A model generated the notes under the pieces. The model ran no database searches, had not been told where the DNA came from, and was given only the letters and a program-made list of their open reading frames with translations. Shown here piece after piece: positions 12,430 through 22,347 of a DNA stretch of 64,000 nt. Where the stretch lies: assembly GCF_008831285.2 (NCBI RefSeq), contig NC_045145.1, forward strand, positions 6,076,802-6,140,801. Reading direction: 5' to 3'. The stretch is from Nymphaea colorata. Lineage: Eukaryota; Streptophyta; Magnoliopsida; Nymphaeales; Nymphaeaceae. The first letter of the stretch is position 1. Each line of letters begins with the position of its first letter. The position numbers were made by a program, and so were the translations under genes.

Positions 12430-13130
12430 TTCTAGTACGCCCAAAGATTCTTGTACTTCTCTTTCGTCACTCGAACTACTCTGATGCACTCAGGTAGGGA
12501 TTGGGGTTGGGCAATCAAGACCATAATCTTGATATCTTCATGCAGCCCTCAAATAAAGGATTCAATCATGATCTTGATTGGGACATCCTCAATCATGATG
12601 CTCAAATCCTCGAATTTGGTAATATACTCATTAAGGCTACCCGATTGTTTAAGGTTTTTAAGTTCTACCGCATAGTTGATAAATGTAGACTCCCTGAAAT
12701 AACTAGTTATCTCCTTAACCATTTCATCCGAAGTGAAGAATGGGTTGTTATTGTTGTACCATCTATACCAATGCATATCTTCACCCTCAAATTATAGTGA
12801 GGTTATTCGATGGGTACTCATTGGATCCAATTTGACACAAGCTTGCTATCAAACTTAGAAAAATTAAGCTTTAATTTAAGCAATTGGAACTCATTTTGTT
12901 GGCCCATGTGGTGAGTAAACTCATGCCCAAACAAGTGAGAATGGTGGGTGGGTGGCGTGGACGACTGTGTCCTATGTGATGCATGTGAATGAAGGTGAGG
13001 CAAATGCCTATCTCTCTTGTCATGGTCCATATGGTTCTGATGGAGCTGACATATCTTTATCTGTTTTTGCACAAGCCTACCGATAGCTCGTTCAAAATTA
13101 ACATCCATGGTGCTGTCTTGGGCAGACATA
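12430..13130 (-). pseudogene. Gypsy A gag remnant
   Basis: Two open pieces, at 12549-12776 and 12818-13129, carry the retrotransposon gag signatures LNFSKFDSK...NWIQ and FRESTFINYAVELKNLKQ...YITKFEDLS. Gag forms the virus-like particle that packages element RNA. The pieces are in different frames with stops between. Confidence 0.8.
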
Positions 13131-13250
13131 TGCTAAAACAGACTCTCGTAGGGTGGTCATATTTCCTTGCCTCATGTTTATATTGTCCTTGATACCATTG
13201 ACTTCGTCCATGTTGTCCACACATTTTACAAGGGGCAATGCGACAAGTTT

Positions 13251-13261
13251 CTCTGATACCA
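13251..13261 (-). other. Primer binding site for initiator tRNA-Met, gypsy A
   Basis: The minus strand reads TGGTATCAGAG, an 11-base match to the complement of the 3' end of plant initiator tRNA-Met. It lies at the expected place, between gag and the candidate 5' LTR. Confidence 0.75.
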
Positions 13262-13263
13262 TA

Positions 13264-13867
13264 ATTGGTGTGACCTACTCCTAATATCCTTAGTTTCACT
13301 CTACATCAATCAAAGATATACACACGCACGTCTAGTCTAGACGATTCTCAGAGCAAAGAATTCTGAATATAGGGCAAACCACTTACTGTCAACGAAAGGA
13401 TGCAAGGCATGCTCTTCAGATATGCAATGCTTCGTCAGCCAAACGATACACAAGAAGAAGATGGAGGAAGATGGAGGTGGATATAGAGAGAGAAACACTT
13501 GCACTCATGAAGAGTGTTCTACCATGGAGGAAGAGTGCTGGCAGGGATAGCCAAATGCGGCCAAGCTGTGGCCCAGGCTGGTTGGGTAGACGGCAGCCAC
13601 GGGCAGAGGCTGGCTGGGAAGAGTGCAATGAGAACTGCCTTTGGCCGACTTGGCTTAGTTATGTTTGGGTCTGGTCAGCTTGGGCTGAGGAAAGCTTGAC
13701 AGACATGGCCGTAGGCTGGCCAGGCTTGAACAATACAAAGCCTAGCTTGGTGAAGCCTGGCAAGGTCCATCGACAGTCGGATCATGATTGACCAAGGCCA
13801 AGGCTGGCTGGTCGTGGCTCGGCCGAGGCCGGTGCTAGCTAGGCTTGGTTCAACTTTGATTGATCCA
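13264..13867 (-). repeat. Candidate 5' LTR of gypsy A (about 600 bp)
   Basis: It lies directly upstream of the primer site on the minus strand, reading ...GGTCACACCAATTA into TGGTATCAGAG. It is bounded on the right by the start of similarity to the A family protease. It is GC-richer than its surroundings (many GGCTGG repeats at 13550-13850). No matching 3' LTR is visible, so ends are uncertain. Confidence 0.4.
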
Positions 13868-14249
13868 TGACCCTTTGTTTGTCTTAAGAAACTTTGGGTT
13901 GTTGCTTAGAATAAGAGGATTTTTCAAGTGAAAGTGCAAAAAATAAACACCCTTTCCCTACTTGTTCAATTGGAAAGGTCATGGTCATTTTATTAAAATC
14001 CCATGTTATTACTCTAAGGTTCGAAGCTAGTGGATTCCCAAAACTGTGTCAACTCCTTTGATTCACAAAACATATAGGCCTACTTCAGAACTGTCTTTTT
14101 GAAGGTGGATTCCGACATACAATAGATGAGGTGGCAATGGAGCGCCGTCCCATTGCCGACCACGACCATGATCTATGCTATATCTTCATTGATAAAATTG
14201 TGTGTGGACTCTGTGTCAATGAGAGCACTCTTCTTCATGTCTCCTACCA
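13868..14249 (-). pseudogene. Gypsy A2 fragment, protease region, part 1
   Basis: This is a diverged second copy of 11540-11995: both share AGTGCAAAAAATA, TGGATTCCCAAAACT-like and AAAATTGTGTGTGGACTCT stretches in the same order. On the minus strand it encodes IDTESTHNFINEDIA, again with Glu in place of the active-site Gly. It stops at the TACCA duplication (14245-14249) of a 4-kb insertion and resumes at 18293. Confidence 0.8.
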
Positions 14250-17200
14250 ATAACGCATGAAAATATTAATTTTTAATATTATTTTAATGTAATTTTGGTG
14301 TAATTTAATTCATAAATCCCCATGTTTGTGTTTATGTAGGTCTGAAGAAGCCACGATTGAAACTGGATCAAAACCAGCAAAATATTGAAATTTGGATCTT
14401 AAGGGTAAAGTCATCTTTTTCTATCCTAAACACCCATGTTGAATTTAGGCCCTTGAATCCTACCCCACATTTATTTAAACTTAGTTTTTGCACTTTGTCT
14501 TAATAAATTTAAGTTTATGTAGAAACTAGATGGAACAAGTAGAAAAGAAAAAAGATAGGAGCGTTTTCATAAAAATCTAGTTGATTGACATGGTTTTTGA
14601 AAAAAAAAAACTAGCTCATGTTTTCTTGGAGGGATGTAGCTCTCTCCCCCTCTTTCTTTCTCTCTCTTGGCGCTTCTCGGTGAAGGAAGGAGTAGCTCGG
14701 TTCTCCTAGGTCATGGCACCCAAAATCTTCATGTCTTTCACTCCTTGACCCATCTTCTTCATGTCCTATGCTTCTAAACCTAAAGCCAAACTTAGAGAAG
14801 AGAATAGGAAGCTTGAAGAGGATTCTAGGCACCAAACGACTGCCCAAAACTAGGATTCAAGGAGACCCAAACCCATATCTCCATAAGTTTTCCCGATTTC
14901 TTGCATTTCATGTTAGATATTAGGTGTTTTTCATTGTGCTCCATTATTTAGGGCAGGATTTTCAAGTTTTCCTAGCTCTAATTCTTTGTTTTTGGGCAAA
15001 TTTTTGTTAAATTGTTGCTTGGGTCATCCCCCTTGTGTATGCAATTCATATTTTGCTTGTTGATGTTGAGCATTGTTAGTTGTATTTGTCTATTAGAGTA
15101 GAATAGCATGAGTTGTTCTGTGGTCTCACGTTGTAGCTACTATTTTCAGCATTTTCTGGCAAGTTTAAGCCATCTTCTTGCTGATTTTGTTTAGCTCTTC
15201 ATTGTAGTTACCTAGAATTGTGTGTACATGTTCAGTCTTGTTGATTTCTTAGGAATTTTGCATAAGCAGTCATGTTTTGGCTAGGTTTTGTGCTTGGGAA
15301 CCTCACTAGCAGCTTGATAGCTGTCTGGTTAGGCTGTTAGTTGCATTCTACAGCATTTGGTATTTTTTTTCTTTTAGTTCCTTCTGTTTCCAGCATTAAT
15401 TATTTATGTTTTAATGCACATTGTTATAGACTAGGTAAGTTTAATTCATATTTTTGCTAGTTGAGTAACATGTAGGCTAAAATTTTTGGGGATTTCTCTG
15501 TTCTCAGCTTGGAGCTAAGTGATGGCTGTGACCAGCACCTTATCATAGTAAAATTCTTTTAGCTACATGTATTTTTAGCCTTTGTTTTCTGTGTTTATGT
15601 GCAAACTAGTGGAATTTAGGTGACTTTTGGTTGTTTCTTTTATTTATTAGTGCTATGTTGTAGTAAGTTTAGGGCTTTTGTTGTTGCCGGCAAGATTGGC
15701 CAAAACCCATCAGTTTGCACAGGTGGGCATGCTTGAATCTCAATAGTCGGTGAATTAAGGTTAATTCTTGCTGTCCCTACGTAGATTTTATAATCATTTT
15801 GTTGTCGAATAGTTTTGCTTTAGTGGTAGTAGTTAAATCATGTTGCATGATCGATTTTGATATTTGAACTGCACTCTAGGTAATTGTAGTGTTGATGTGT
15901 AGTCTTTTTTTTTTTTTTTGTTATTTACTTGGTTACTTTCTTGGTTTAGCCCTCTTTAGGTAATCATAAATTAGTTCATGAATTTAGTTCCCAAGTATTA
16001 TCTATTTCTAGTTTACTGTTTATTTTCACTTATTGTGAACATCATAATAGAACCATTAACCGACAGTTCTACTAGACTGCGAGCTAGTGGTGATGTAGTT
16101 TACATCACTTAATGGTAATGTCTAATGCAAATTTTGCCTTTTTTAGTTGTTTTAATAATTAACTTTCATATACTTTTTGTGAATATTAGTTGTCGACCAA
16201 TAGTTATAAATATTTTAAAAGTGAAAGTTGTTCTTACTACATTTTCTAATTTTAGATTAGTGTATATGTGTATTAGTCTATTGCTTATTGTATTTTCACT
16301 ACAATTCTTATTGTAGAATGGTATGATGAATAGCTATCTTGAAATTATATTAGTTTTCAGACAAAAAATAGTTGTTAATCCATACATATAACCAATATAA
16401 TTGTGAACTAATGTGCTTTGTATTTTCTGGTATAAATGTAGTGCATATGTATTTTACCTTATTCCTTATCCTGTTTCACTTCACTATAAGTTGGTAAATT
16501 AGATAATTATATACTATTTAAATTAGTTTTTTAACAGAAATTAGTTGTGAATCATTAGAAATATTCAATTTTGTCTTGTAGACCGTTCCTCACTGCAATT
16601 TCAGATTTATCATAGAGTTCGAGTATAGTCTACTTAATTTTTTATTAAGATTAATGTAGTTTATGTTGTAGTTTCATAGTTTATATAGTTAACTTGTTAA
16701 TTTTACTGATTTGTAGAATAATCATATGTTATACTTAGTATTTATATTTGGCTTCAGTTATGTGGCTGTGTTTTAGTTAAGGCAGCCATTTAGAACTGGG
16801 GATTTTCCTACTTATAGTAGTTTAGAGGTTTGCAGGTTAGTAGGCTCCTATTTTGCAATTGTGTTAATTATTGCATTTAGTTTAAAATCTCGTTTTCTTA
16901 ATTGTAGTAGATTGTTATCATGAATTTAAAGTCATTTATAGGTACACAAGTTGTTAGTAGCTACTTATAGTTAACTTAAAGATGTAGACTGTTTTTCATT
17001 GTTTTCTATATTTTAGAGAGAGAAAGTCCGAAGTTAGTGTTATGCATTAGTTTCCACAGCATTTTCCTACAATTTATAGTGCAGTTTGGTCAGAAAATAG
17101 TTATCTTTTGTTTAAAAATAGTTTTAGATGAAAATTTGTTGTTAATTAATAGATATACTTAGTTTTTAAATATGAACTGTCTAGGGAGTAAAAGTGCACA

Positions 17201-18292
17201 TTTTGGTTGAATATTTGTTATTTTGGTGCATTGCTTGTTATAGTTTGATAGTTTAAACTACTATTCATTGAAATTTGTGGTTTGTAGTATTTAGCTCCTT
17301 CATTTAACAATCATCTTTGTATTTTAGCAACCCACGATAGTGGGTTACATATTTTGAGTACACCCAAGAGAAAGAGCAAGTGAACTAACCTATACTTGGG
17401 TTGGCTAGCATTAAACGAATTTAAACTTTTTTGTCATGTAAAACATTAAACATTGATTTACATTTTGTATTTGCAACCGGCTAGCACATACATACATAAA
17501 CTTACATAGAAAGTGTCTTGTCTTTTGCATGATCAACAGTGTATAGTTGTGATTTTGCTTTCTAACACATTGTGTAGCTAGGGGCGGAGCCAGAAATTTT
17601 TCATGAGGCAGACCAAATTAAAGTTTCTAAATTTTGACTAGGGCTCAAATATCATTTTTCAAAATTTTGTATAAACAAATATTTTTAAAAAAAATTACAT
17701 GTAAATTTAAAAAAAGAAATTGAGATGGGGCTAGGGCCCCATGCGGGCCCTAGCTTGGCTCAGCCCCTGTGTGTAGCTGAATACTTTTGCTTGGACAATT
17801 CACAACTTGCTCAAGAGGGAAGTAAAGCAATGGCAAAGAGACTGAAGACCACACACGTTGGAGTATGAGGCATCATTGAAGATCAAGGAGTTCTATTGTC
17901 TTCAAAAGGATGTCACATTTAGATTTTAGGCTTTATTCTTAATTTTATTTGCTTGTACTTATTGGAACATGTTGTATAAATGTATGTGCAGCACCATTAA
18001 ATATTTTGACATTCTATAGAACTTTATTTGTTGGAATAGAAGTATTATCTTTTTGAGTATTAGAATTCTTGTTGTCTTGACTCTACTGTGAATTTGACAT
18101 ATTTCGACTATATGTATTGATAGTCAAATAGTTGTCCCCAGAGTTCAACAAAGTCTCACTATTTATGAAATCTGGCAGACATCATTGGAGTGTGGTTTCA
18201 CTTTGTAATGGAACAAGTTATTTAATTTTATATATGTGCATAGGGCTTTGAATGTATTGCAAAATTATATTTATATATATAATCTCATTACA
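14250..18292. mobile_element. 4,043-bp non-coding insertion in gypsy A2, flanked by TACCA duplication
   Basis: TACCA at 14245-14249 and 18293-18297 flanks this segment. Removing it with one copy of TACCA rejoins the A2 protease frame (VKGMV then GDMKK on the minus strand). The ends are ATAACG... and ...ATTACA, so the canonical TG start is missing. It has no credible reading frame. It includes a CT-rich stretch at 14640-14670 and T-rich, AT-rich DNA at 14900-17330. A 5-bp duplication and the size suit a solo LTR or a large retrotransposon derivative (LARD), but the class is inference. Confidence 0.6.
17579..17769. mobile_element. hAT-like MITE (191 bp) with 8-bp target duplication
   Basis: The left end TAGGGGCGGAGCCA and the inverse of the right end, CAGGGGCTGAGCCA, agree at 12 of 14 positions. 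The exact 8-bp duplication TGTGTAGC lies at 17571-17578 and 17770-17777. Eight-base duplications and (T/C)AGGG termini are typical of hAT transposons. The element is too short to encode a transposase. It sits inside the 4-kb insertion, so it is younger than that insertion. Confidence 0.8.
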
Positions 18293-18538
18293 TACCATAC
18301 CCTTGACTGTCATGGAATTCGAGGTATTAGACCCTACGAGAGCATGGTGAGAAACTTCAACACTCTCTTCCTCTTTGGGTCTTTAGGTAGCTTCTTCTTC
18401 TTCATTGGAGGTTGGTTCCTAAGATGATGTATTTTTTCTTTGTCCGAAGTCTCTTCCTCACTGTTAAGTACCAAAAATTCCATCATCAATTTACACTTAT
18501 AAACCCTAAACTATTTTTACTTATAGTTGTAGCAGAGG
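18293..18538 (-). pseudogene. Gypsy A2 fragment, part 2 (protease N-side linker)
   Basis: It is similar to 12030-12250 of element A: shared stretches include TCATGGAATT, TTCATTGGAGGTTGGTTCCT and GATGTAT. On the minus strand it encodes NTSNSMTVKGMV upstream of the protease. It is interrupted at its right end by a solo LTR with an AGAGG duplication (18534-18538). Confidence 0.75.
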
Positions 18539-20077
18539 TGTCACACCCCGACCTTTTGACACAAACATTTTTTTTTTTAAAACATCAAGCATCGAGGTGC
18601 AACTACACAACAATTTCAAAAGAGATGAGCCAAGCAATGCAAAACAATGAGCAAGTTTTCCACTAAATAAGAATTTCAATTCATCTATACAATGACAAAA
18701 ATGTCCAACTCACAACATTGATGCCTAACAAAAATCAGGCATCAATAAAACCAAAACATGACACACCGGCGCTACAATTGACCCAAAACCTCCCCAGTAG
18801 GACGTGAGTGAAGCCATCTGCTTAACCTGCTGCCCCGGGTCTGCCAAAACCTGATAAAGGAAACAACTGAAGGCTTAGCCTTCGCAGTATGGCAACAAGC
18901 CAGGAAAAGTCCAAACCCTCTTAGGTAGGGCTCAATTATACGAGCAAACATCAGAACAGTCTATCATCATGTCGTGTCAGGGCACCACATGCAAAGGCCA
19001 CTCAATGGCCACGGTCACACAATTTCAGATCACATGCAAGGCATGCTTAAACATGTTACTTGCATTCATAAGCACAACAATCACATGCACATCAATCCCG
19101 TACATTTCATTCACATACATTTCATTTCATCAATATCAGTGAATTGACAGTTCCTGTGGGTGCAAACACAGGCACATGCACACCGCGGGCGGCCTACAGC
19201 CGAGAGACAACCCCCATGGTGGCCCAGAACAGTATGGATCCATCCATCTGTTGCAGCGGTAGAGCACTCATCCATGGATGTGTGAATTCCACGGAGAGAT
19301 ACTCAGCCCTCCCTAGGACACCCAGGTTGGGAAAATATACAAGAAAATAAGCTCAATTACGCCTTTCTCACCCCAAATCACGAGTCTAGACTGCTGCAAT
19401 GGTCTAGGCAGCCACCTCAAGGGTTCGATCAAGTGCCAAAGCCCAAGATTGCTTGTTGTCGTCACCAACCACACGCCCTAGCTGCAATACATTCAAATGA
19501 CAATGGCTACGATGAGAATCCACAAAAAGGAGAGGAAATTAGAGGTATGCCGTGAGAAGAAGGCAGTTGGCAAGGCAAAAAGAGGCTCGACTGAGAGAGA
19601 CAGGGGTTCGGTTGAGGGTGACTCACACGGTTAAGGAGAGGGAGCCGACAGAGAGAGAGCACTAATGGAAAGGGGAGAGTGCAGGTAGAGAGAGTGAGAG
19701 AATAGCAGAGGAGGGGAATAGCACGAGAGAAAAGGGGTTCTATAAGAGGGAAGTCGTGCAGTTGAGAGGGGAGACGGCAGAAACAGTAAGAGAAGGAGGA
19801 GAAAAGGGAAGAAGAAGGGGAAAAGGAGGGGAAGAGGCAGAGGTCGAGAGGGCTTACCCACAAGCTGCCGCCATCGTCCTCGTCGCCGCTGCACCACCTC
19901 TGTCTTCTTCTTCTTCTCTACGCTGGCACGGGAGACCTCTAGGAGATAGACGAGGGAAAGGCGAGGGAGAAGGAAAAACGAGGGAGAAGAGGGCGGTGTC
20001 GGGCTCCTGTCGCACGAGGAGTTCGGGTCAGGGTCTGGATCCTGACCCGATCCATCCTGCAAAAGCAGAGCGTTACA
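18539..20077 (-). repeat. Solo LTR of the element C family (1,539 bp), AGAGG duplication
   Basis: It begins TGTCACACCCC and ends GCGTTACA on the plus strand, and is flanked exactly by AGAGG at 18534-18538 and 20078-20082. It is similar to the LTRs of element C at 27917-31067 and 40011-40972, but lacks about 1.4 kb that C has at roughly 28760-30150. No internal domain is attached, the mark of unequal recombination between two LTRs. It holds a long purine-rich tract at 19540-19860. The translations there are composition artefacts. Confidence 0.88.
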
Positions 20078-20200
20078 AGAGGGCTTTTCTTTGCCTCTCT
20101 TTCCTTTGCTGGCTAGTGATATACTTTATTTTTGGCACACTTATTTTAGAGGGTTCTTTCTTGTAAGGCTTGTTGTTGTTGTAGTTGTACCATCAACATG
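20078..20200 (-). pseudogene. Gypsy A2 fragment, part 3 (gag/knuckle side)
   Basis: It is weakly but collinearly similar to 12285-12370 of element A (shared ATACTTTA, GGCACA, TTCTTGTA and GTTGTAG). It is the continuation of A2 beyond the solo LTR. The similarity fades near 20200. Confidence 0.55.
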
Positions 20201-22347
20201 GCTGGAGCCCACCCAAGGGAGGGAAGGTTTGCAATTCAAACCTTGCCCACTGATTTTGCAAAGCTGAGACGGGTGGATGGAGGAGCTGGTGCCCACGTGT
20301 CATGTGAGGGCTGGCTGGAGCCGCGTCTTGATCAGCAGCATGGGCGAGTGGTTGGGGCCTAGATCAGTAAATGGGCTGGAGACACTGGCTAGTCAACTGT
20401 GAGCTCAGGTGCCGGCTGGTCCAGCATGGTGCTAATCATGCCATTGCCAAGCCCTAGTTCGGGATTGGCTATGGTGGCCATATGCTATGTAGCTTCCCTC
20501 CTAGCTAGTAGAGAATGCCCAGGTGGAGGCACTGATAGCTCCTGCAGGTTTTGGCCAGCCAACCAGTCTATGGTGAAAAAGGAGGGAAAGATTGGCGTGC
20601 TGAGTAGGCCGCCAGGCCAGGTGGCACACTGGGAAGGGGCCAGTCGGCCTGTGAACACATTGGTTGGTCCAGCATGGCTTCCCCTGGGTCCTGCTGGTGC
20701 TGCTAGCAAGTGCTGGTTGGGCTCCAATGTCTCCCCCAATGTGATGACCCCTAACAGTGGACATAACCGAAGCAAGTGTGACTGTACGCAGATGCGGCCT
20801 GATCTCTTGATGTCTAAGCAGTTGGGCATAGACCCGCATCATAGAGGAGCTGGGTAGAAGCTTCACATATGTGCATAATGAAAGGATTAGGGGCATTTTG
20901 GTAGTAAATCACAATGCACTTAGTTGAATCTCTACTCCATTCTTTCTAACCAATTCATCTTCTTTTTTCTCTGGCTTCCATTTTATGTGGTAGCACGAGC
21001 GGAGCTGGCATTTCCAGCTTTTAGATGACCACTGTCTTAGGTAAATACTTTTCTCCATTCAACTTGCATTTCTAGAAAATGGTTTTCTTATTATCTATTT
21101 TTCAAATTTTCAAGGTATTGTTTCTTGTCTTGATCTCTTCCTGTGACAAGCTTTTGAGTAGGCATTTCACTGCTTTTTTATTATTATTTCTTTTCTTGTT
21201 CATAATACATATGTTTTTGTCCTTAAGGTTTTCATCTTGCGATCAAATTGTTTTTGTGTCTCAAGCATATATGGCACCAACATCTAACTGAGTCGGCGGT
21301 CATCACTACAGTGAAAAGTAGTGCCTTGGTGACCTGCAAAAATGAGCACAATATCAGCATCAGTAAGGACAATGTTCACATTTCCAAATACACGGACCTT
21401 GTAGAAGCACAGGTGAGGAACATGCATACGGATGCTATAAAAGGAATACGGTACAACTAAGTGCAAATGGTAGATAGCCAAATTAAAGACACACATATCC
21501 CAAACAAAAGTAAAATGTACCTCAGAAACTGATAGGACCTATTCCCGGCGTCGACCAATGCCCTGCCCGAATGTCGATCCTATCCCCAAGATCTCTTGAG
21601 ACAGCCGTAGTTCAAACCAAAAGCAATAAGCTTACAAGAATAATACTCGGTTGGACAGCAACCCCAGTGCAGAAGACCCCTAGGAATTGGATACAAGAGT
21701 GGTTTCCCACCCACGGACTTAGCCCACTACAAGAACTAGAGTTGTGTGAGGCCTTACAAACGCGTGTGATACAAGTAGAACTCTCAACTCACTCAAGCAT
21801 ACATTCACAAACCATCACATACATCCTACCATACATGCCTAATCCGGCCAAACCATGCCCCAATCCCTTAGGAGGTTTCGGCAATCCCGCGGTCGTGTCC
21901 TTGGCACCTATGCCGTAGAGGGACCACAATCGGATACAAAGACCGAAGCTGGTTGGAAAGCAAATATACATCTGGTATCCCTGCAGCTATAAGTAGTTTA
22001 GAATTCACCTACCTGGGCTAGCCTGACGTAGGCAGAAAAAGACCCGAGGAGATGACCTGCAGCAAGGGCTGCCCTCGGGTATAGCAGCAACAATCTTCCT
22101 TTTGATCCCAGCTGCTACAGCCCGGTCACCTACGGGCAGTCGTTCGTCCTTGGTGAATCACAAAATGAGCGTATCAAATTCAAGACAGCCAATACGAGTA
22201 AAGCCCAAGGAGTAGAGGTAAGTCATTGGATCTAAAGAGAACCCCAGTTGTAAAGAAGAGTGGGGGAAGCGGCCGCCAATGTCGCTTGGTGAGTGCGGTT
22301 CCTTCTAAGTGTCCTCCAGTGTGCAACGGTAAGTCCAACCCTGACTC
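20201..22347. other. Unassigned stretch, no gene or terminal repeats recognised
   Basis: The left part (20200-20860) is GC-rich and repeats GGCTGG/TGGTCCAGC-like words. The middle (20900-21290) is T-rich. The right part (21530-22347) is a moderately GC-rich LTR-like sequence. Frames of 115-150 codons occur on both strands but overlap one another in GC-rich DNA and match nothing recognised. Confidence 0.5.

Larger units (their letters stand above)
8955..13867 (-). mobile_element. Ty3/gypsy element A, degenerate, minus strand
   Basis: From high to low coordinates the minus strand shows a candidate LTR, a tRNA-Met primer site, gag, zinc-knuckle remnant, protease, RT, RNase H and integrase: the gypsy order. 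All frames are broken by many stops. No 3' LTR was recognised; at the 3' side the tandem array begins instead. A diverged second copy of its protease/gag part lies at 13868-20200. Confidence 0.85.

Noticed and set aside
13416-13791. Plus- and minus-strand frames in the GC-rich part near 13.6 kb
   Set aside because: They fall in the candidate LTR of gypsy A and resemble nothing known.
17571-17779. Mutator-like element with 9-10 bp duplication instead of hAT
   Set aside because: A ninth base can be matched, but then the terminal repeats lose their symmetric first bases; TAGGGG/CAGGGG with 8 bp fits hAT better.
19507-20166. Long overlapping frames on both strands (118-143 codons), rich in Ser/Leu/Pro or Arg/Glu/Gly
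   Set aside because: They lie in the purine-rich tract of the solo LTR; the mirrored Leu/Ser and Glu/Arg compositions are artefacts of base skew. The same occurs at 30353-31050.
20399-20896. Overlapping frames of 114-152 codons on both strands
   Set aside because: GC-rich sequence with few stops in any frame; no domain or family feature, and three frames overlap.
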